Source of the DNA: Euperipatoides rowelli
Lineage: Eukaryota; Onychophora; Udeonychophora; Euonychophora; Peripatopsidae
DNA: 11,899 nucleotides
Assembly: GCA_003024985.2 (NCBI GenBank)
Contig: PXIH01S0022086.1
Direction: 5' to 3' (one strand)
Below are positions 1-9,800 of the stretch, in pieces; within the stretch, counting starts at the first letter, position 1, and each line of letters begins with the position of its first letter. Under the pieces are notes generated by a model. The model saw only the letters and a program-made list of their open reading frames with translations, was not told the DNA's origin and searched no databases. The position numbers and the translations under genes are program-made.

Positions 1-315
1 GTCAAAAATCAACCGGGCCCCGGGTACCAAACAGTCATGCTACGCCTCTGTATGTCGTTTATGTGTTCTTAGGACATTATTGAATTTTCAATATATACCG
101 TACTGTAAATGGATTGTATAGGCATTCTATGCTTAAACTATAATCAAATAAATAAATAAATTATGCTCTTGATCGATGAGTTATCAAAATGGATAAAAAT
201 AAGTTTTAATAACAACAATGTAATGCAATGTTGAATTTTAATTCATAAATGGGATGATTTAAAATAAATAAAAAAGATGGCTAAAAAAAGTTATTGTTGC
301 TATGAAATTAAATTT
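1..315. other. 3' flank of ABCA, no gene seen
   Basis: AT-rich sequence without a convincing reading frame. The only feature is a GC-rich 14-bp patch at 15..28 with three overlapping six-base palindromes (GGGCCC, CCCGGG, GGTACC). An (AATA)n-like stretch occurs near 147..163. Confidence 0.5.
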
Positions 316-362
316 TTTGTTATGTGAGGAAGGAGGGGGGGCCTCCTTCCTCACATAACAAA
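316..362. repeat. Perfect 21-bp inverted repeat with a G5 loop
   Basis: Arms 316..336 and 342..362 are exact reverse complements (TTTGTTATGTGAGGAAGGAGG) around five Gs. The structure lies just past the candidate poly(A) signal on the minus strand. It could fold as a very stable hairpin in DNA or RNA. No target duplication or recognisable element ends were seen around it. Confidence 0.9.
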
Positions 363-395
363 CATGTAACATATACAGGAACGTTAATGATTGAA

Positions 396-401
396 TTTAT
401 T
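396..401 (-). promoter_or_regulatory. Candidate poly(A) signal of the ABCA gene
   Basis: AATAAA on the minus strand, about 70 nt after the TAA stop. It is the first canonical hexamer downstream of the coding region, so the 3' UTR would be short. The motif is common by chance in such AT-rich DNA. Confidence 0.5.
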
Positions 402-470
402 TATGGCTAGCATCTTGACATATTCTCCTAAGGTTAGTTATTGTTTGAATCATTTTAGGAGTCTACCATA

Positions 471-876
471 TTATTCAGTAGTCATTTCCTTTGTGACCAA
501 AGTTAAAAATATGTCTTCCAATGATGTCTGACTGACCGAATAATGTTCAATATTTAACAGCGCTTTAACATTTTCCATTATATTAAAGATCTTAGATAAT
601 GATGTCTCATTAATAGGAATGTCATACTTGACTATAGCCTGCTGTATGTCTTTTATAGAACATTCAGGAAAAGTTTCTTCAATGAACTCACACAATACGT
701 TCAAGTCAGATTCTATTTCTTCCTTTTGTATTTGATCTCTATCAAACTTCATTTTAACCGTCAAGTTAAAACCTTGAGTGAATTTATTCTTTATGTGTTG
801 AACGCTCCCTAAACAGCAGAATTTACCTTTGACCATAATGNCCAGTCGAGTACATATTGCTTCACATTCTTCCATA
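471..876 (-). CDS. ABCA: ABCA terminal exon: end of NBD2 and C-terminal regulatory segment
   Basis: A 406-nt last exon. Acceptor TCATTTTCAG|T (877/876) supplies the third base of the serine after the H-loop, giving [12 protein letters not shown], a near-invariant ABCA block. Next come IMVKGKF and [12 protein letters not shown], where the family has a strand and helix closing the nucleotide-binding domain. The remainder is a regulatory segment with VKYDIPI and [12 protein letters not shown], followed by a short tail and TAA at 471-473. An ambiguous base at 841 makes one codon GNC; alanine is usual there. The open frame runs upstream of the acceptor to an ATG at 920, but that part is intron read-through. 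Confidence 0.94.
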
Positions 877-3800
877 CTGAAAATGACATTTAAAAAAATA
901 TGATTAATCAAGGTTTCCAAAGATTAATATTATTGATTTAATAGATATTATTGGTTAATGTTAAAAGAAATTCATATTTGGTAAAATTAAAAACAAAACA
1001 TCCAACTATATATATTTTTTAATATTTTAATATCCTAATATAATAAAACCTGAATTTATTTGTCAGTCATTAACTATAAATTTAAAAACAATATTATCTA
1101 ACTTAGCCTAAACAAATTTAGTAGGATTAAAGGGAGCACTAACACATTTTTATTTTGGAATCACTCTTACATATTGCCACAAGATGGTGGTCAGTTGCAC
1201 TGTATTTGAAAATCATACTACCAAGTCCAGATGAATTTAATAAGTTATAAGGGAACTTTGATGAGATTTTATTTTTCTGATTTTTGGATCGCTCTATCAA
1301 CTGCTACAAAATGCTACAAAATGATGGTCAATTGCTGTGTGTTTTGGAACCATATTACCTTTCCAAATCAAATTTAGTAGGCTATAAGGAATGTAAAAAC
1401 AACATTTTTATCTGATTTGAGGATCATCATGAAAGCAATACTACCTAGCCCAATAAAATTTAGTAGGGTTAGGCAGTCATGTTTCACATTTCATATGTTG
1501 AACTTTGAACTTGTCATGATATTCATTTCATCATAAAGATCAGAAAGTTGCATACAATAATCTTTGTATTATATTATTGAGTTTGGGACAATCCATGGTA
1601 GACATGATACAAATAGATAACTATAAATATTTATTTTCGTGAGAACATAAGATGGTTTAGGCTACCAAGTAAATTCTAACTTAGCATGTAACTAATTAAT
1701 TATGTATTAAGTATAATAATAATAGATCACTTATCTGATCTGCATTGTTAGTGTTGTGTCACCATGACATCAGTTGATGATTCCATTAATCTTTCAGTAC
1801 TACAGCTTTTATAAACTCTCACACAGAATAATCCATTAACAAAATCAAAATTCAAATATGTGATCACGAATTCAGAACTCCAATAACCCTAACTATAAAT
1901 TGTCATAAAATGTATATGGAATAAAAAGAAGCTATGATCCCATAAATAACATTTTTGTGAAACCAAGGATTGGCAACAATTAAGGAAATAAGGTTAAGAT
2001 TTCCTAGTTTGTCACACAAAATATTAAAATAGCATGAGAATTACATTGCTGATTAAGATGGGTGTTTTCAGACTAGATTAAGGCCATATGATGTCCTTAG
2101 CACAGCCTAACAATGTTGTCCTTCACCCTCAAACCTTTAGTTTGGGCCCATTTAAGACCAATTGATGACATAAGCACACCCAAAAATATACCCTTCCATT
2201 GCCTCACTAACTATCCAGATTAAAAATTCCTTTTTGTTTCCATTTTTTTTTTATTTTTTAATTTTATTCATTTAACATTAAATAGCAATATAAGTAAATT
2301 ATTTTCTTATACCTAGGGCAACAGAAAAATCAAATTTCAACACATTTCTTTTGTAAAATAATTGGTATAAAGCAGGCCTGCTCAACCAGTTGATCTTTTG
2401 GAAAATTTCAGTCAATCTTCAATTCATATACTGTATAAGAAAAATCAATATAAGCCTAATTACGTACGGTTAATTCGGCATTTCGGCTAAATCTTATCAA
2501 AATATGTGCATTAATACATTTCTAATGTGATTTCTTTTTTACCGTTACCGTTAATAAATCAAATCTATGGCAGCTGCCATTTTGAAACTGAAAATGGGGG
2601 GAGGGGGGGGGGGGCGATCGCAAAAAATTAGAAAAATGATAAGTAGCTCTTATACGCTTAAAGGTTGAGCACCCCTGGTATAAAGGAATAATACAAATAT
2701 AAATTATTAAATGAAATTGATTCTTTCTACTGAAATAAATGCAAGTCATTTATTGAACAAAGATATTAGAATGAAGAAATAACATTATTTGTTAATTGCA
2801 ATTAACTTTTCCAATAGATACAAATTTATTGATGACTTATCAATTGTCATCACATCAAACAAAATTAATCCTACCCCTATTATCCAAGAATCTTTTGATC
2901 AGTTAAATGATGATGCTTTGAAATATGGTATGATGATTAATCCTGATAAGTCTTATATTATGTCACAGAATTTTTCAATGGTATCTAAAAGTGTGATTGA
3001 TGAGATTTGTATAAATCGGTCTGAAATAAGAGTCGTAAAATCATGAAAATTTTTGGGTATAGTGGTTCAGAGTGATTTAAAGTGGAATGATCACATTATC
3101 TTATATTATCTCCAAAGCAAATAGAGCTTTTATACTGTTTATAAACTTAAGAGATTTGGTTTGGATTGCCATTCTTTGGTTCAGCTGTATAAATTGTTCA
3201 TTAGAACTATTCTGGAATATAATTCTGAATTATGGTCCGAGTCACTACCCATATCTTTAAAAGAGGACATTGAAAGAGTTCAGAAAAGAATTACAAGAGT
3301 CATACTAGGAGATTGGCAGAACAAAATATGATACAGTAAAACCTGTCTTGAGAGACCCCTGCTATGAAAGACCACCTGCCTTTAAAGACCACAATTTCTT
3401 TGCACCAATCAATTTTTCACACAAACGACCTCTTATTAAAGACCACCTCTCTAACGTGACCAGTGGCCAGTCTTTTTAAATTCCAAGCATTGAATTTAGC
3501 TTTTTTTGTAAGACCACAAGAACTTTGTAAAAAGTGTGCCTTTTTTATTTACAGACAAAATTAATAAAAAAAGCAAATTTAAATAAATGTGTAAATGCCT
3601 AAAAATATAACATTGTAGAGGCTAGTGTATTTCAATACAGCATTGGGCTTTGTTGAAAAAAGGGGAAAGTTTATTTTTGAAATCAACTCCTTTGAAAGAC
3701 CAATATTTTATAGCAGAAGAGATGGACTCTCAAGACAGGTCTTCTTTTGAGAGACCACCTGTTTTGAAAGACTGTTATTTCATGGAAGAAGGGGTGGTCT

Positions 3801-6800
3801 CTCAAGACAGGTTTTACTGTATAGCATTATCAGTTTTGAAACTGGATTCTTTACAATTTAGAAAAGAAATGAAAATTCAGAAATGTGCTAAAACATTTTT
3901 TAACTCCTATCAACAATTTTTACCTGCTACTAACTTTGAAACCTCACCCCATTTCACTAGACATTCAAAAAAACTCTTCCAATCTTTCATGAGAACAAAA
4001 CAATTTTCGAAATCACATATTCCTAAAATGCTTAGATACATTGACAAAGAAGTTTCATAACAATATTTCTCTTTTCTTTTTCTTTTTTTTTTTTGATTGC
4101 TTTCACTTAATTTTTATACTTAATATACCTATAAATTCATTTGATTATTTATGTAAAAAAAAACTCACATCTTCTCCAAGGCTAGAAATTTTTAATTAAT
4201 AAGCTATCTATAATGTTATTACCTTCAATTTGACTGTATTATTACACATAGTTTGATAAACCTAAACCTAATATAGTGGATCTCGAGGAAATGAGATCAA
4301 GAAACATGACTAGCAAACTCATAAAAAACCACACTAATTATATAGTTATGACCTTTAGTTAAGTAACTAGTTATAACTATTTGATATGGAATAAATAGTA
4401 TTCTATTTATATAGTTACCCTAGCATTTCTTATATTGAAATAACTAACTATAGAACATTAGTGATGAAGATTAAGGATTCATGTTACGAAAAAAAAAAAA
4501 AAATGGAGACCAAAAGTGTTGTGTAAATAAAAGTTTCTTTTTTTTTTTTTTTAAAAATCCTTAAATGATAATTAAGCTAAAGCTTAAAGATTAATCAAAG
4601 CTGAAAGCAACTATAAGAAAATACATACTTTTTGAAAAATAAATTCATTTGAAGAAAATTATGAAAACTGGAAGTGCTGTATAACGAGAGAGTGCCAATT
4701 TTTTTTTTTTTTTGGCAAATGATATAGAAGATACAGAAAAAATGAAAAACATATTTCTAACCTCGTTATGAACTAAGGTTTTTAATCTTTTTGATTTATT
4801 TTCCACTGAAGACCCAGCTAATAAAATTTTTGAAGAGATTATAGAAGTATTAAGACACTATAGTTCAAAACCTTTGGAGAATATTAAAAAAACAATTTCA
4901 CACAATAAAGTATCACCGGTGGGTTTAAGTATTAATAAAATATACAAAGGTTTTTAAAATGTTAATTTCAAGGCATTAAAATATATGTGTGTTTCAATCA
5001 TGACATTGTTAGTTTCAACAACATGCCATACATCAAGTAATTGATCTTTGATAATATCCCAGATCCATAGTTCATTAGACCCCATGATATCTTAGTGACC
5101 ATAAATACACTTTAGTTTCAAGTGAGTAACCTCATATCCTCTCAAAGTGGATGTTAAAGCCTTTTGAGATAGGGCAAAATTTTCAGAAGTAATATTGAAA
5201 CTGCTTCTCCAAGGAGTTCTAAAAGACCACCTACCATTCATAAAAATACTATTAATACCACATTCGTTACATAAAGAATGAACTAGGATAAAAATAATGC
5301 TAGTATACCTATAGCTATAAACTGCTGCTTATAGGAATAATAAATTACTTGACAGCAAGACAGACATCATATTATAAGTGTATTAATAGAATTTATTGCT
5401 ATTTCAAAATATACACATCACCAGTTTCACTCCATTGCAATGTGTAAATAATATACGATAAATTACAATAAGCTGTAGCATTTCTATAGTCAAGAGGACA
5501 TACAAATACACTAGTCAAAAACTAAGTCAGAAAGACAGCATAAAGTAAATGGAAATAAGAACCATATGAGTGCATATGTGTGATGTCTTTATCATCAAAA
5601 AAGACAATGTTTCGGTCATGTGAAACAGTTATTTCATTCATTCATTTATGATTTTACAACTGGCCAGTCTGCGATTACAACTATTAGTATAAAATTGTAA
5701 TGTTGCAATTAGGATCAGAAACAAATGAATGAAGTATGCACTAGCTTTGACTCCACATAACCAAATCAAACCAACAAACAATAACGCAAAATTATTATAT
5801 GTGTGTATAGAGGCTACAGTCTTGTACTTTACCATGTAGCCAAAATAATAGCTGACTAGAAGAATAGCTGACTAGAATATATCTTAGTTTAAAAAATATA
5901 CTTAATTTCCTAAGTAGGATATTAATTTACCTGTGTGTTGTTAAAAGGATGGATGTTCCACTATGTATAACTGATGACAGCAGATTCCATATTAATCTCT
6001 TTGCAACAGGGTCTAGTCCTGTGGTCGGCTCATCTAAAAGAATCAGTGATGGGAACCCCACTAAAGCAATAGCTATACTAAGTTTGCGTTTATTTCCAGC
6101 GCTAAAAATAAAATTTAAAAAAACAATCCTTTAAAACAACACCTTATATAAAAATAATAAATGAAATAAGAATCAATTTGGGCATTAATATTTATAAAGC
6201 TGGGGATGAAAATATCACCTGTTGTTTAGCAAAGCTGGTAAGTGGAAGTTACAGCTAGGAATTTAGTTTCTTAATGAGGATTAAAATCATTCTCAGTTGT
6301 AAGCAGGATTAAATCAAGTATTTAGTTTTTAAAAATAAGTGTAAAGGGCAAAAAATTATAATAGAACCTGTCCAAATATTTCTTTTCGAATTTTAGTGTA
6401 ACAGTACAACTACCTTATCATAATATGTTAGATAAGATTGATCTGTACTAGCATTTGACATATAAATAAGTGATACTCATAAATAAAAGGAAAAGGAGAT
6501 TTCTGAATTGATCTTATTAATCCTACTACTACAGTACTACTACAGTACTACTACAGTACTACTACAGTACTACTACAGTACTACCAGTCAACTGGAAGTG
6601 ACTTTGTAAGCAATCTAGTTTTTTTTTTTTTTTTTTTAGTTTTCAATATTTCTGACTTCCAGTATGATCAGTATTTGCTTCAATGTTTTTGCTTATGACA
6701 TCACTTGTATTTCCACTACAAGGTTCTTGACCTAATTATGTTAGGTTGAATTATAGAATTTTTTGTTGCTCCATCCCTGTAACTTTTCCTGTTTTGACAA

Positions 6801-9800
6801 AGTACAATTTTTAAATTTTGATTGATTGTATTTTTCTGATAAATTGGTCTTATTTTTAACTTAATTGTTATTGTTACAATTTTTATTTGAATCAATTATA
6901 CTTCCTTAGCTCTCTGTATTACAACTATTTGGAGACTCGCTGTTTTTTTTTTTTTTTTTTTTTTGTATAACTCTATAACAAGATGGTACTAAACTCTCTT
7001 CATTAATATAAACAATGAATTAAGATCAAACATAGACTGTAATTGTTTCTTTAGATCCCAAAATTAGGGGACGGTACGCTTTTATCAGTGAAAATATATT
7101 AGGAAATATCAAGATTTTTTTGCGCAAATTAAAAGATTTAATTAAAATAAATCACTTACCTTGCTAAGGGCACTTCGTTGTTTATAGAATATGATCGTTT
7201 CAGAAAAAACATCTTCGTTAATAATCGTGTAAGCCATTATATCGCTATTTGTCGTATATACCACCTGGTGTATTTTACTATAAATACGGTCGGGGGAGCA
7301 GTTAATTTTAAATCACTTTTTATGGCAATAAAATTCCTAGATTTTTGATGAAGGAAGGTTTCTTATACTCACATGTAATTTTAATAACTGCTCCCTCCTT
7401 TTTCCCACGTGACATTTGAGCAGATTTGCCTCCGTTAGTTTATGTAAAATGGTTGTTTACATCGCAAAACGGAGTATTAACGAAGATGTTTTTTATAAAA
7501 CGATCATATTCTATAGACAACGAAGTGCCCTCGGCAAGGTAAGTGATTTATTTTAATTAAATCTTTTAATTTGTGCAAAAAAAATCTTGATATTTCCTAA
7601 TATAATTTTGCTGATAAAAACGTACCATCCCCAAAAATTATTTGTTAACATGTCCAACCATCCTATCAGACAGATCACAATTCAACCTGTTAAATTTTTT
7701 CGGTCAAATTATCGAATGCAACATAAAGCCCTTCTCGTCTTATATGATCGCCATTGTACTCTGATTACTAAATAAATTATCTGATTCTACAATTGATAAT
7801 ATAGGGTTAGTCTTAATGTGTCCCCCCCCCCTCCCGACAAACCCGATAATGTTTCTGAATGAATATCAGATCATTTAAGTCTTGTAAATTAGTCAACATA
7901 GAAATTGTTTTCGGTCTAAAAGATTCTGGTGACTCAGGTGATAATGAATCATGTCAATTATTACCTGTGTTCATAACCAAATTATTATTTCCATTTACAG
8001 CAATTTTGTTCACACCATTACTATAATAAAAATCAATATCAATATAACAAGAATAACATTTGAAGGTATGCTTGAATAATTTATAGTTAATTGTTGAAAA
8101 AAAAATATTTTTCTTGTATACAATCAAAATAAACGCAAGTTCTGCAATTGTCAATACATTTCAAGAAATTGTATCTTCATTTTCTATTAATAGATCTTCG
8201 ACATTAATTGCACAATTTTGTTGTATTCATACTTTTTCTTACTTTTTTTTTTTTAATTTCAAAACAATAAACAATAATCATTGTTGATTAAAAAATATCT
8301 AAAAAAAAATATAATGTATTCATAAATCTGTCTTGATGTAAATTCCCCCATCTTGAATTTTCTATTAGATTTTATCATCCTAATTAGTACCCTACTTGTA
8401 ACACTGTTGTTTCAAATGTTTTGGATTCAAATTCATAAAAAAAAAAAATATTATTGATTAAATTATACTTTGGTCTCTCGACTCCTAAATTATTTGCAAT
8501 CTAGTTTTTCATGCAGTACCTGTATGCCGTAGCTTAATTTTAGAGACCCTACTCTTAGTCATTTTCATATTTTAACTAGTGGCTTGTGATCTATCTGTCT
8601 GTACTGATTGTTCTTCTTTAGATCTTATAATGGAATTTCTCTGAATCAAGCAGATGGTGAGAAGTTCTTTTTCTTTTTGTGCAAATTTTGTCTCGTTCTT
8701 CACAGTGCAGTGTTATTAAGCTGTAATAACACTGATCGTAGTTCCTCTTCCAGTATGTCAGTTTTTATCATTGAGTGGCAATTCTAGATCAAAGTGATTT
8801 AATGCATTTTATTATGTCGTAAGTCTTTTAAATGTTTCAAGCGTCCTCTCATGTTTTTGTGGCCAGTACAATTCTGTGGTGATTTTTGTGAGCTCCCTTA
8901 ATGGTGCAGAAATTATTGACAGGTTTGGTATGAATTTTGCTAAGTACTTTATAACACCTAGAAATCATAGTAATGTTTGACGGTCATTAGGGCTTTTCAT
9001 TAGCAAATCATAAAGTTTGTTGGGAAAATCCCCAATTCCTAGAAATATGGCTGATTAAATCATGTAAGAACATGCTTACCTACAGTGTATAATGTAATTT
9101 CAGGGTTCGACATTCATTTTTTTAATGGGCGGCAACAAGTAGCCTCCCTAAAAGGCCTATGGGTAGCAACTTTCAGGAATGAGTGGCAACTCTTTCGATT
9201 GTTTGCAAAGTTTTATATTTAACTACCATACATGTATTAAAACATGAGATATATAATACTAAAGTTGTGTGAATATTCTAAACATGTGTGTTTTTAAATA
9301 TTTTATTACTATTTATGGGTAAACAAGGGGAATATGGTTAAATGTCACTTGCTAATTAGATGCTTTAAACTTGTGACCATAAAAAAATGGATGGCAAATA
9401 TTTGCCACTGCTTGTGCATCTTGGGTGGAATTTTTAAAGATATGATGGCATTTGCCACCATTGCCATGATAAGCGTCAAGCCCTGAATTTGATGTTACCC
9501 ATAATGTATTACAAAACAATTCCCACCTTCAGAAAACTTCAGGAATTTCAAAGTATAACTTCCTGTAATGTTAGATTAAAGTATTCAGAAATTGCTTAGA
9601 ATATTTTTTCAAATTCTTCTGAAAAAATTGCCATGGGAAGTATAGGACTGAGAGCAGATATTTTAGACTTGAAAAAAATCTATGGGCGACACAGGGTTAA
9701 TTTCAATTTACAAAATATACAGCTAATTATTTTGTGTAAAATAATCAAACCCTGTGGTTCTATCTTGATCATTTACTGAGATACTACATTTTTAAGCTAA

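Larger units (their letters stand above)
2789..4060 (+). pseudogene. Decayed non-LTR retrotransposon (LINE) reverse transcriptase, split by a MITE
   Basis: Plus-strand remnants of the C-terminal half of a LINE reverse transcriptase. The first part opens with [10 protein letters not shown] (FIDD in place of the catalytic YADD box), followed by MMINPDKS and, after an in-frame TGA at 3044, [16 protein letters not shown]. After frameshifts near 3100-3150 it continues with [20 protein letters not shown] and [16 protein letters not shown] up to about 3330. The tail resumes after the inserted MITE as [17 protein letters not shown] and ends in a stop at 4060. The order and spacing fit the CR1/L2/Jockey-like group, but the exact clade is not certain. 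It is 5'-truncated, antisense to ABCA and non-functional. A C/T-rich stretch near 4068..4095 may mark its 3' end. Confidence 0.82.
877..5930 (-). other. ABCA intron, 5054 nt, phase 2
   Basis: Bounded by donor GTAAAT (5930) and acceptor TTTTCAG (877). It contains two diverged tandem repeats, a hAT-type MITE, a LINE fragment with a nested TA-inserting MITE, several long A/T tracts and an unidentified stop-poor frame. The H-loop-to-SMEEC join across this intron is uninterrupted in ABCA proteins, so none of this material belongs to the transporter. Confidence 0.9.
7061..7640. repeat. Imperfect inverted duplication, arms ~165 bp
   Basis: Left arm 7061..7224 and right arm 7474..7640 are inverted copies at roughly 90 percent identity. 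Each spans an exon-like segment, a GTAAGT donor and about 100 bp of following sequence. A shorter block, GGGAGCAGTTA, is shared nearer the centre (near 7294 on the plus strand and near 7396 on the minus strand), so the duplicated unit probably included more of the region upstream of the ATG. Similarity stops at both outer ends without an obvious target duplication. Confidence 0.88.

Noticed and set aside
2522-2749. Minus-strand frame of 75 codons
   Set aside because: It runs through the end of the hAT-type MITE and its G/C run (PPPPSP peptide) into the flank, so it is not a gene.
3650-4060. Plus-strand frame of 136 codons as one protein
   Set aside because: The first half is MITE sequence and only the second half is LINE tail. 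The frame crosses the insertion junction by chance.
4696-4718. TGCCAA - poly(T) - TTGGCA as a terminator or element end
   Set aside because: Only a six-base inverted repeat around a T15 tract, easily due to chance, with no supporting context.
5949-6134. Plus-strand open frame of 61 codons
   Set aside because: It is the antisense shadow of the ABCA Walker B exon on the minus strand.
7587-7775. Plus-strand frame as second exon of the right-hand head-to-head copy
   Set aside because: It starts inside the duplicated intron arm, has no clear acceptor, and the left copy has no matching frame.
9101-9112. GGGTTCGA as the B box of a tRNA-derived SINE
   Set aside because: No matching A box or tRNA-like fold nearby, and the sequence is better explained as the inverted end of the CAGGG element.
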